The notes beneath the pieces are model-generated. The model saw only the letters and a program-made list of their open reading frames with translations. It did no database searches and had not been told where the DNA came from. This document shows, in pieces, positions 38,054 through 49,124 of a stretch of DNA of 64,000 nucleotides. The stretch is taken from assembly GCF_014805685.1 (NCBI RefSeq), contig NC_060884.1, positions 17,180,356-17,244,355 of the forward strand, given 5' to 3'. Origin of the DNA: Silurus meridionalis (lineage: Eukaryota; Chordata; Actinopteri; Siluriformes; Siluridae). The stretch's first letter is position 1. The number at the start of each line of letters is the position of its first letter. A program made the position numbers and the translations under genes.

Positions 38054-38300
38054 CTCAGTGTGTGAAAACGCTTAGCGGGGATTGTGTGGAAGAGATAGAG
38101 ACAGTAAAACAGAGAACCGGACAGGTGCTCTTCTCTTCCAGACCTTTTTCCTATCGGTTTTCCATAAACGTTTTCGAGATAATTATGTCCAAAACAAAGT
38201 GTTATATAAGCGAAAGACGACTGGGATAAAAGCGAATAATGTTGCCTCGCCGTGCAGAAGACTGTGAGTGTGCTGAGCACCGGGATGTGCTTATTGTACT
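38054..38300 (-). other. Candidate 5' leader exon with splice donor (minus strand)
   Basis: On the minus strand a CpG-containing segment ends with CACACACTGAG/GTAAGAAAT, a near-perfect 5' splice site whose GT occupies 38053-38052. Just upstream is a CpG-rich promoter-like patch. An open frame of 115 codons crosses it, but the protein is unlike anything I know and the frame runs straight through the donor, so a noncoding leader is more likely. It could be a distal first exon of the gene whose start codon is at 11327, which would leave a 27-kb intron. That link is inference. Confidence 0.45.
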
Positions 38301-38420
38301 CGGAGCGTGGCTCAGCCTCCTCTCCCCGCTCCAATAGGCGCAGTCCAGTCACGCGCTTCCCGCGCACAGGGCCAGTTACGCTCACGCGCCGCGCCAAAAG
38401 CTGCTGGTGATTATACTGTC
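38250..38420 (-). promoter_or_regulatory. CpG-rich promoter-like patch
   Basis: This is the only GC-rich, CpG-dense segment outside transposons in the left 55 kb. It contains a CCAAT box (CTCCAATAGG, 38329-38338; inverted with respect to the minus strand), clustered CGCG steps, and TTTTGGCGCG on the minus strand (38390-38399), which fits the E2F consensus. The donor at 38053 makes a minus-strand start near 38300 the simplest reading. A plus-strand or bidirectional start cannot be excluded. Confidence 0.5.
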
Positions 38421-38428
38421 AGAGCAGA

Positions 38429-38848
38429 TCACAGCCTGAAGCAGCACACACTCCAGTCTTCTACAGTATATCACAGCCTGAAGCAGCACACACTCCAGTC
38501 TTCTACAGTACATCACAGCCTGAAGCAGCACACACTTCAGTCTTCTACAGAATATCACAACCTGAAGCAGCACACACTCCAGTCTTCTACAGTACATCAC
38601 AGCCTGAAGCAGCACACACTCCAGTCTTCTACAGTATATCAGAATCTGAAGCAGGAAACACTCCACTCTTCTACAGTACATTGGAATCTAAAGCAGCACA
38701 CACTCCAGGCTTCTACAGTACATCAGACTGTGAAGCAGCACACACTCCAGTCTTCTACAGTACATTGAAATCTGAAGCAGCACACACTCCAGGCTTCTAC
38801 AGTACATCAGAACCTGAAGCAGCACACACTCCAAGCTTCTATGTACAT
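38429..38848. repeat. 42-bp minisatellite, ten units
   Basis: Ten tandem units start at 38429, 38471, 38513, 38555, 38597, 38639, 38681, 38723, 38765 and 38807. The core of each is CCTGAAGCAGCACACACTCC, followed by AGTCTTCTACAGTACA. Because 42 is a multiple of three and the unit lacks stops in some frames, long open frames appear on both strands; they are repeat artefacts. The first five units are nearly identical. The last four alternate between two variants (AGGCTTC and AGTCTTC or AAGCTTC), suggesting an 84-bp higher-order step. It abuts the CpG-rich patch. Confidence 0.93.
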
Positions 38849-40120
38849 CACATCACAGTTTCATTCATTCACATGATTCATTCATTCACTCATTTAACCA
38901 ATATTAATTCGTTCATACATATATTGATTCTTTCAACTAGTTTTTCGCCTATCTATCTAATCATTTGCCTATGTATTTATTCATTTATTCATTTTTTAGT
39001 TCATTCATTTATTTCTCTGTTTGTTCCTTTATTCATTTACCCAACCAATCAAACAACCAATTAATTTAAACAAATTTATTACCAATTATACTTAATAAAT
39101 GCAAATGGCTTAAAAACATGCTATTCATTTGGAATGTTCCAAAATGCCTCTACTTAAAACCATACATAACTTTGGTTTGAAGGCCTTTAAAACATCAGGA
39201 ATAATATAAGCTGAATTTAACTATTAGGGTGTTATATTTTCTAAAGTGGTTCATACTGTAAATTATCTTGTGTATATGTCAATTGCAATGCATTAGTTAT
39301 ATCCAGTGATGACAAATTGCAGTTTAAATGGTATTATTCAAATAATGGAATTAACACATATCACTCGTGATATCTGAAAATGGTAATGTTTATAAGTATC
39401 CATTTTTAGCGCTATAACTACTTATTAGATCCTATACACATTTTTTATGGCTTTCTGGTTGCTGCTGTTGTTGTTTCATTAATATTTGATCCTGCCTTCG
39501 AGAGAGGCCTGTATTGAGCAGCATAATCAATCTCTGTGGTTGTGTGAGAATATCTGTTTTCTCTCTGGAACGCTGTCACTTCCTGGGCTACCCACAGTCT
39601 AAGAGCAGTCTGTTTGTGTCACCTATCACTGGATGATCAGTATTATGTGCAAAATAATTTTTGTCTGTAGCTAATTAGCTGAAAAATACACTCACATTGG
39701 TTGATAGTGGCTTCCCATTTTGAAACCATGGAGCCATCTCTTCTGTTTTGTGCATGATTACTTAATGTGTTTATGTTTGTTCCAACTAGTTCTTTCTTTT
39801 ACGTCTTCCCACACACCAGATCCCACCATCTTATTAACTGATAATAACAATTTAATAAACTGACATGACTAGTGAAAAAGTATATTTTTGCTGTGATACT
39901 GCACCTTGCAGAGTACACATTTGATACTGCCATGTGACAGAATGCATAATGTTCTGCTGATTAAATGGCCAAGGCTGTGATTAATCTGAGCAAAGATAAC
40001 TAGAAGGACATGCAAATGTCTAGGATTTTGTGTTGTGTCAGATTTCAGATTTAAAATCTTTGATTGATTCTAAAGATTCTTTGTCACAGGTTCCAGAAAG
40101 TGTTCAAACCAAATGTCAAA

Positions 40121-40195
<75 letters not shown>

Positions 40196-42084
40196 AATAT
40201 TTTTAATACTGGGCTTTGCATGTAATAGGTAATAGAATGATCTTTCAACATTTGTGCCTGTACTAATGTAACCTTAGAAGTGAAGATGTGACCTTGGTTA
40301 GAATAACCTGTTCAATTTGGTGAAATCCTGCTTTCTCAAACATGAAAAGTTGAAATACTGGTCATAAACCACACCTGGTTATGCTTTATATGTGTGATAT
40401 GTAGTATGTCTCTACTGTACATACAGAACAGTTGTTCAAAAGAGGTTATTGGTATTTCAGAAGAATTTTAAGAAGATGGAGTTGTGAATGATAATTGAAT
40501 GTCTGATATATTTGTTGGGGCCCAACCTGTCCCAATGGATGAGCCACCACTGGACATTTTACACACACACCAGGACAACAAAGCATTACCGAGAAATAAT
40601 ACTCAGACATATAGTTTATTAATAATTCCTTTAATTAGTCTTTTTATGTGTAGTATGGTTATGTTTTACATAAAGATTTTAAGTGGGACTTAGGAATTAA
40701 TAGTAGGACAACAGTGGGTGGCTTTTGTAATTTCAGTATTCAACAATCTGCTGTTATTTGTAAGTGGTCCTCATATAGCAGATCAAGTGCTGTGCTGGGT
40801 AGGATGTTGAAACACTGCATATTAACTGACCCAAATAAATTAAAAGATGATGTGATTGAGTTACTTGAGTAAAGGTTTACACTGAATTATACACACACAC
40901 CTGGTGACATGAATTAATAAATTAAAAGTTAATTATTGTGCCTTATTGGTTGTCATAGATTGCTTGTTGACAGAGTGCTGGGTTCACCAATTTTGTTCGC
41001 TGACATACACATAGAATTTGTAACGCACAAGTAACTGAAAGTTAGCCTGCATCCTGCCACACCTTAAATGTGTCATGGACCAGAATGCATTGCAAGAGCA
41101 TACTGTAAAAGCCACTCAGGTTTTAAATTGAGCTAATCAAGCCAGTGAAAAGGCTCTGGTGGAATTAATGGCCCCAAAACTTTAGCTCAGGTACAAGAGA
41201 GTGGTGCTTAAAAACTCATCATGGTCTGATTTTCCAAAAGCCCTTATTGCAGGAAGACAGAGAAAGAATAAGTGTGAAGGAGAGAGACAGATAAAGAGGG
41301 AAAGAGAAAAGAAGTGCACACCAACAGAATGATGATGCCAAAATGAGTCACATATTTTCTGAGCTGAAGCCACTCATAGAACATTGTGTCCTACAAACAA
41401 GAATATGTATTTATAGAACCTACAGTCTAATGACACATTGGAAATTATGCAGAAATTGGTTGTTCAGATCTACAGTAGGTAATTTGACAGAAGTCCACTT
41501 GAAGTCCACTTTGCCTGGGAAAAGTTCATGTCAGTTCAAGCTACGTAATGCAAAGAACTATATGTACACTTCCAAAGTCAAATTTTGTTGCCCTATGCAC
41601 ATATATTTTTTAATTTGTAAATCTTCCCATGAGCATAGTGAGCTTCACTAGGAATTATCCTTCTTCTGACTATCTGACCGACCACAGTAAATAGACTAAA
41701 AGTGCCTTGGCCATGGAGGTGGCTTTCTCTAAAGGAAAATTACCACATCTGAAAAATACTCCATCAATCAGACCTTTATGGCAGAGGGACACACAGAAAG
41801 GCCGATGGTAATTAAAGATCTCTGAGTGTATGAAGAGAGCCAGCTAATGCTTATTAACTAGCTACAATGATAGGGTGGTCGCTTCTCCATGGCAGAGATT
41901 GGTAGAGTGGTCACAGTTGTGAGAAGGATGAATGCAGCCATATACAGAGTGGTATAATTTAGAAAACATTTTCTAGAGTACACACATTTCCAGACTGAGG
42001 CAAAGTTTCACCTTTCAGCATGTCAATAATCAAAAACAGGGAAATGCTGACTTTGAACATCATAGAATCCCTATGCAGACACCG
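38849..42084. other. Intergenic stretch
   Basis: Begins with a TTCATTCA-rich segment (38860-39060), then mostly unique AT-rich sequence with the AG run at 40.1 kb. No gene supported. Confidence 0.5.
40125..40190. repeat. (AG)n microsatellite
   Basis: About 33 AG units. Confidence 0.98.
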
Positions 42085-44985
42085 GAAGTTCCCTTTCGGG
42101 AACTAAAGCTGCGTCAAAAAAGATATGGGAACTCTTTTGCATTACCACACTCTGATGTCCCGACCTGAAAGCTATAAGGACACATGCGGTGAGACGGTGC
42201 TAGCTTCTGTTTGTTCAGGAAGCGCTGTGTGTGTCTGTTCTTAGGAAAAAGGTTAGGTGCGGTATAAAATAAAATTTTTTATAAGAATGGACAGCAAGCA
42301 ATCTTTCCAGCTGTGCATCCGGCCTCCTTGCCACAGTTTGTGTGTCGCTTGCTTGGGAGCAGAGCATGCTCAGTCAGCTCTCAAGGGAGCCGGCTGCTCT
42401 CATTGCTGCTGCATACCCATGCGGACGCTTCGCTTCCATATGGCACTGTTCGAGGAGGGCCCCCTTGCTCTTCGAGACTGATGTCATCGGGCTAGTTCCA
42501 GCGCTCTCTCCAAAGGTTCGGAAGCACGCCTTTTGGAGGTTCCTTCCCCCTGTGCAAAGAGTGCTGCACTCCACCTCTCTTCCTCCAAGGAAGAGACATC
42601 AGCAATCCCGTGCAGGATATGTCCCCACAGCCAGTCCATTTTAAGGAACTGTTGGAGGTAGTGACTTGTGCTGTAGCCAAGCTGGACAGTCGATATGCAG
42701 AAACAACGTCCCCTAAGTAAGCTGGATGAGCATTTCACTACCTCCATGTCAGGGTTTGCCTTTTTTTCCAGACCTGCAAACTGAGGTGACCAGGTCTTGG
42801 AATAATCCTTAAGGTCCCGGTCCTGTCCACCAAGCCTCTGAGGACTACCTCGGCTTTGGTGAGCAAGGCTTATATGGCGGCAGGTCAGGTCACCGCCTGC
42901 CTGCACACCATGGCTGTGTTACATGCTTATCAGGCTGATCTGCTGCGAGAGCTCGATGAGGGAATGCCTACAGGCAGTGACAGGGTTACAACAGACCTGG
43001 CTTTCAGGGCCACAAAAAAGAGACTGCTAGAGCCATTGGCCGGTCTATGTCTGCCCTGGTCTCTACACAGATACATCTTTGGCACACACTTTCAGATTTG
43101 TCTGACAGGGATAAAGCTTTTCTGCTGGACGTCCCTGTGCTGCCGACTCTCCTGTTGTGATGTTGTGAATACGGTCGTTGAGCAATTCCAGGAGGCCTAG
43201 AAACAGGCAGTGGTATTCCAGCAGTTCCTCCCTCAACACTCTCATGGGGCTGCTCGGTGTGTGGGACCCTGGGAGGCACTCCAGGCTGAGGCCCGAGGGA
43301 CTCACAGATCTGAGGACCGTTATCCTTAATATGAGGGCTTCGGCCAAGAGATCCTGAGTTTGGCTTGTTAACCCTGCCACACGTAATGCTTCAGGGCACA
43401 GCCACCTCCAGCCTATCAGGTAGTTCCTAAAGCTGAGCCAGGGCATCCTGGATCTAGGCACACCATAGGTCAGTCTTGAGAGATTGATTTCCTTAAAAGA
43501 TTATCTGGCAGCCTGGAACGCCTGCCAGGCGTGTCTCAGTGGGTCATATAGATCTGCTGGATGCCCCTGTGCTGCCGATTGGCCTGTTCGGCGATGTCGT
43601 GAATACGGTCATCTAGGAATTCCAGGAGGCCTAGAAACAGTAGCAGTGAGCACTGTAGAGAAAGGCTAAATGATTAATTTCGGGTCTCGTCCATCCCAGT
43701 TCAAAAGGGTGTGTCCCACTCTGGTGGGGCCCAAGCAGTCTCTGGTTATGGAACAAGAAGTAGAAACTCATGAGTGGTCATGAGTGGCCAAGGTCTATGA
43801 AAGGGGCTCATCTTTTGTGGCACGTCAACTGCCTGGAGATATTGGCCATGCTTCTAGCATTTAAAGCATTTCCTCTCAGACCAAAGGGACCATAATGTGC
43901 TGGGGACAAAACATTGGTGGTCTCCTACATCAACCACTAGGGGGGTCTGCCCTCTCGTCTCCTTTACAAGCTGCTACAATCATCGTGTGGGCCCAAGGGA
44001 AGCTGATGTCACTGAGAGCACTATACATCATACATCCCGAGGCAGTTGAATCAAGGAGCAGACACCCTTTCCGAGGCCCAGGGAATGGAGGGTCCATCTG
44101 AAAGTGGTGAAGCTAATATGGATAAGATTTTACAGAGCACAAGTGGACCGTCTGGTTCTTCCTTACTCACCCAGCCCCTCCCATGGTACGGCCAAAGCTC
44201 CGCATGTATGCTTTTCCCCATGTACCACTGCTCCGGGGAGTTCTGGAGAAAATTTGCCGGGATGGAATCCGTCTCCTACTGGTAGCCCTATGCTGGCCAG
44301 GCCGGCCATGGTTCGCTGACCTGGTAAACCTTCTCGAACACCCTTTCTGGGAGATTCCTCCCATGAGGGACCTTTTCTCGCAGGCAGGGGGTGCTTTGTT
44401 TTACCCCTGTGGAGGCTATGGTCCCTGAAGGGGCACAACACTTAGCCACTGGTCTCTCGGCTGAGGTTGTAAAGACTATTCTCTAATCCAAAGCTACCTC
44501 CACGAGGGGATTGTATGCTGCAAAGTGGTGCCTGTGCACTACATGGTGCATATGTCACCACTTAGACCCAGATAACTGCCTGGTTGGCCCAGTGCTGGGG
44601 CTTATCATGCTCCGCTTGTTGAGCAGTCGCTTTGGAAAAAAACATTTCCTTTGCACCCCTAAGGTGTGACCCATAGTGCCTGTATGAAACCTGGCCATTG
44701 TTCTAGAGGCCTTGATTAAGCCTCTATTCAAGCCCCAGTCTGAAGTGCCCTTGAGATTTTTGAGAGTCAAGACTGCTTTTCTACTGGCCATCTTCTGCAG
44801 GGTTGGGGACCTTCACGCCCTTTTCGTGAGCCCCTCCTTACTAGAGTTTACCCCAGGCATGGCTAGTGCCTTCCTCTACCCCAGGTTGGGGTATGTTTCC
44901 AAGATGCCCTTGATCATTCCGCAACCAGTTGTGCTCCAGGGATTCTATCCTCCTCTTTGAAGACCCCCGACCAGGAGAAGCTTAA
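42085..44985 (+). mobile_element. DIRS-type retrotransposon, decayed, 3' truncated
   Basis: It begins with the terminal AGTTCCCTTTCGGGAACTAA. A gag-like stretch follows (SKAYMAAGQVTACLHTMAVL, AYQADLLRELDEG at 42856-43200), then the RT/RNase H end (RMYAFPHVPLLRGVLEKICR, PFWEIPPMRDLFSQAGGALF at 44183-44428), then the beginning of the tyrosine recombinase (RVGDLHALFVSPSLLEFTPG at 44712-44960). Frames are broken repeatedly. The recombinase catalytic half and the 3' terminal repeat are missing. RT active-site motifs were not found. Confidence 0.82.
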
Positions 44986-45069
44986 TGGGTGTGCCACTGG
45001 GCACTGGAGCACTGGACACATATTTCCACAAACGTGTTTAAAGCCAATGGACACCAGACAGGTATAACT

Positions 45070-45422
45070 TTTTAGCCACCAATCAGGCATAACATTATGA
45101 CCACCTGCCTAATATTGTGTTGGTCCCCCTTTTGCTGTCAAAACAGTTCTGACCCATCGCGCATTAACAGCATTAACTTCTTTAGTAATGTGAGATACAG
45201 TAATTTGTCAGTTGGATCGGACCATATTGGCTAGCCTATGCTCCCCACGTGCATCAATAAATCTTGGCTACACATGACCCTGTCGTTGGTTCACCACTGT
45301 TCCCTCCTTGAACCACTTTTGATAAATACTTAGCACTGCAGACCAGGAAACACACCACAACAGCTGCAGTTTTAGAGATAATCAATGCTATTTACTTCAC
45401 CGGTCATAATGTTATAATGCTT
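45070..45422 (-). mobile_element. Short Tc1-like element, same family as 36.8 kb
   Basis: ATCAGGCATAACATTATGAC near the left and CACCGGTCATAATGTTATAA at the right. The interior matches antisense transposase (TGCTCCCCACGTGCATCAAT, TGACCCTGTCGTTGGTTCAC). Confidence 0.75.
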
Positions 45423-45740
45423 TTTTGCTTTTTGTTAAAATTAGTGAAATTACATTATACTGTATATATAAAATGTAATTTCGCTAATTTTTTCACTACT
45501 TACTTACTATGTAAGTGACAACAAACCACAGATAAATATAAATAAATAAACATAAAAAAAAAAAAATCAGCTTTGCATTTGGTTGTATCTCACCACCTCA
45601 CTGCTGGTTTATTTTATGCAATTTTTTTTACTACAATATATTTACTTTTCAGCAAATAGAGCATATACTGTAAATGTATACACTACTGAAATGTTATTAT
45701 GTATATGTATACTAGTTATGAGAAACAACAGTGAATTTAA

Positions 45741-45746
<6 letters not shown>

Positions 45747-45790
<44 letters not shown>

Positions 45791-45795
45791 ACACT
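45747..45795. repeat. (AC)n microsatellite
   Basis: AC run with one AA interruption. Confidence 0.97.
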
Positions 45796-46504
45796 GGAAT
45801 AATACTGGCATGCTGAAACTTGACACATTCATACACATGCATGAATGCACATACATGCTGAATGCAATTGCGTGTGCATGTACACACATGAAACTAATCT
45901 TTAAGGCCTCCATTTCACTGGAGAGTAGAGTTTCAGGCTTTTACTAGTGGACTCTCACAATCAATTGAGTTTTGTTTAATTGACTCAAGAGCAGCACTCA
46001 CTCTTTACAGGCTGTAGAGAAAATTTAATTCTGTGTTTTATTCTGATTACTTACACATCTCATTCTATAATTAGTGTATAATCAAAAAGATTTGTAAATC
46101 TGGGCTTATTGTTGTAGTAGATAAGTACCAAAATTTTCTTTCTTTGTGAAAGTACAATCTTTATAGCTTGGTGTTTCATTTAAAATTCAATGTACAGATG
46201 TAATACTGTTCAGTACGGCCCCCCATATGTGTGTGTACATGTGTGTGTGTTTTTGTGCACGCTTTAACAGATGGACAGTTGAATCAGAGAATCAGACACA
46301 TACGTTGTGATCGCACCTAAGTTACCATGGCAATGCTTGGACCCTGATATATCACAGTCAGGGCTATTACATTACTGCTCAAGTTTCAGAACATGAAGAC
46401 TTTTCATTTATCTCCAGTTACCTCTTTATTCTGGTCAGGCCACAGTAACTCTTACATCGGAACACTGACCATGAAGCAAAAACACATTATTGGAGTGCAC
46501 CATG

Positions 46505-46518
46505 CACACACACACACA

Positions 46519-46580
<62 letters not shown>

Positions 46581-46588
46581 AACACACA
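46505..46588. repeat. (CA)n microsatellite, interrupted
   Basis: CA run with a TA step near 46524 and AA steps after 46575. Confidence 0.97.
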
Positions 46589-47258
46589 TTTATGCCTAGA
46601 GGCAGTTTAGCTTATCCATGTTTTTTGGTGACAGAAGGAAATGGGAGAACCGAGAGGAAATCCACTTGGGCACAGGGAGAACATGTGAACACACTTCACC
46701 ATTGTGCCACCATAACATGATGTGTTACACAAAAATGGCTTTTTCGCAAACATGATGATATAAATATGATATAGATAAAGCTGGAGGAAATAAAACACCG
46801 TAATTCCTGAACTAAATTCTACCTCAGAGAGAGACCAAGAATGGATCGCTCCCTCTCTTGTTCTCACTATTTCAGTCACAATTTTACCCTTCTTGTTTCC
46901 TTTCTCCAAATCTTTTTCTTTTAACCCTTGAACCATTATTGTATGTGCTGGTGCTGCTATAAACCTGGACCTATTGTTAATTCCTTGGCTTTCTCCCTCT
47001 TATCCTATGATGCGTGTAAGTTCTCTACATTACGTTTATTTGTTTGCTGAGCATTTGGCATGTGGTGTCTTCGAGGAAATCATCTGGATAATTAGTACAG
47101 CAGGAATCTTAAAATCCATTTTTGTTTCACCCAGAACCAGTGGTACGTTTGACAAAGGATTGCTGAAGCACAATGAAGCAAACTTAGGTGAAGAAAAACT
47201 CAAGACTTTGGCTTTTCAGGATGCCGATCTGTTCACTTCTTTGGATTTATAAAGACAA

Positions 47259-47261
<3 letters not shown>

Positions 47262-47339
<78 letters not shown>
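47262..47339. repeat. (AT)39 microsatellite
   Basis: A pure 78-base AT tract, self-complementary and able to form a cruciform. Confidence 0.98.
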
Positions 47340-47341
<2 letters not shown>

Positions 47342-47885
47342 ATGATTATAAATCAAACCTAATCTGGAAATTTATTTCTGAAATGGCAGATAAGTCATCA
47401 CAGATACTTGGCCAAAAGAATTAGTTCAAATACAATTGATGAGCAAGACCATTTTGACATTAGAAGAAAGCATGTTTTTTAATCTCAGATATACTATTAA
47501 AATAATAACATATGTTTTTATATTTATATAAAATTCTCCTTTGGAAGATGTGTGATCTTGATTATGTCCTGCATCTCAAGGTTCTGCTTTGTGGGTGTCA
47601 CCCACAGATTCATTATAATACAGAAAATACAATATATCACTCTGCTACAGTATATCACTCTGCTACCCTATACATAGCTCAAAACTCTCTATGAAGGCAG
47701 ATCATCATCTGAGACACCTGCCTCCCCCCAGGCTTACACCTACCCCCACACATACATACATACAAACTAATACATCAGGCTTTCCAGTAAATACACACAT
47801 TTTAAGTGACAGTCACATATTGTGGAAGAAAAGCTGATTTCCTCTGCATGTATTATAGACTCTTTGTCATTTCCGCTTCACTAAA

Positions 47886-48011
47886 GCATGAATAAGCAGC
47901 CTGGTGGTACAGCTACAGCTACAATGCTGCAGGTTCAATTCCGATCTGGCATTACTTGGGAAATTGACTATCTGTAGTTTCATACATGGCATTAGGTGCT
48001 AAGTCCACCCT

Positions 48012-48075
<64 letters not shown>

Positions 48076-48165
48076 ATGGTTCCTTATTATGGCCTGTTGT
48101 CCCATTCTGACTGCCAGAGATTCTTCTTCGGATTCTTCAGATCCACCCTGACAAAAATGAAGTGA
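47886..48165 (+). mobile_element. Possible SINE-like repeat around a TG microsatellite
   Basis: CAGCCTGGTGGTACAGCTAC and GCAGGTTCAATTCCGAT (B-box-like) precede a (TG)n at 48014-48074 and a CATGGTTCCTTATTATGGCC block that resembles fish SINE bodies. Tentative. Confidence 0.35.
48014..48074. repeat. (TG)n microsatellite
   Basis: About 30 TG units inside the possible SINE at 47.9 kb. Confidence 0.98.
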
Positions 48166-49035
48166 AGGAAAATATTTACATAAAATTATATACTAATGTT
48201 TTCCAAATTAAAATCATTTAAAACATGAAGACAATGAATGCAATACATTGTTGAGAACATGTTTTTATTTAAGGATACTTATTTTTCTCCTTCTATAAAT
48301 GATGAAAATCACTCACAAATGAAAAATGCAGAACAATCCTGATTCTCATTATCCTGAATAAATAATTAGAGCATCCATTTCTTTTGCCCACTAAATTGGA
48401 ATATTTCAACTCAAAAATAGATCACATTCGGATCTATTCTTCGGTGCATTTCTAAGCTGCCCTCCATTATTTCCGGAAAGAGATCGGGAGGCTTTAAATA
48501 TCTCTTCCAGACAGCATCAGAGCTGGTGGGGCATTTTATTTCTCATTCTGTCTCTCTAACAAAGTAGGGACAAGGTGTTTTTGATAGTGAACCTTTTTTA
48601 GTAATTGCTGAACACAAATTAATACGAACAATTACCAACTGTCCACCTCCTGCAAACACCTGTTATGCAAGAAACAAAATATAAGAGAGTACACAACTTA
48701 TACTAGATGTTATTTTTTGCTGTTGTGTAATTATCTTTATGTGTGGTCTTCTTAATCTTTTTCTATTCACAATGTTTTGCTACATTACAAACTCCCCTTT
48801 AAAGGAGGAACATCACATGGGTATTGATTAGAATTTTTTATTGCTAAAAAATTAATGGGTTAATACTGTATTCCAGACACGGGTAATCTGGGAGATGTAC
48901 ATGGTGCTAGTGAGGGTAATGAGCTGCTGCATTCCCTAACGCTTGACTGAGCTAATTTTTAGTTACCTCGGATAAAGATCAATATTCAGATTACCACCTC
49001 GGACTGACAGATGCTCGAGGTTGTGGTTTACTTTC

Positions 49036-49038
<3 letters not shown>

Positions 49039-49094
<56 letters not shown>

Positions 49095-49124
49095 ACACAC
49101 ATAAATGTATATATATATATATAT
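49039..49124. repeat. Compound (AC)n-(TA)n microsatellite
   Basis: An AC run to 49101 followed by a short TA run at 49108-49124. Confidence 0.97.

Noticed and set aside
38050..38397. 115-codon minus-strand frame over the CpG patch
   Set aside because: The protein resembles nothing known and it reads through a strong splice donor; a noncoding leader explains it better.
38429..38848. CRISPR-like array
   Set aside because: The units are contiguous with no unique spacers, and the host is an animal.
38307..39064. Plus-strand frames of 153 and 127 codons rich in LKQHTLQSS
   Set aside because: They are translations of the 42-bp minisatellite, whose length is a multiple of three; no start context, splice signal or homology.
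42257..44960. Cluster of medium-length frames as a novel multi-gene locus
   Set aside because: They follow gag, RT/RNase H and tyrosine recombinase order of a DIRS element with frameshifts.
46974..47252. 92-codon plus-strand frame
   Set aside because: No homology, no splice or promoter signals, random-looking composition in AT-rich spacer.
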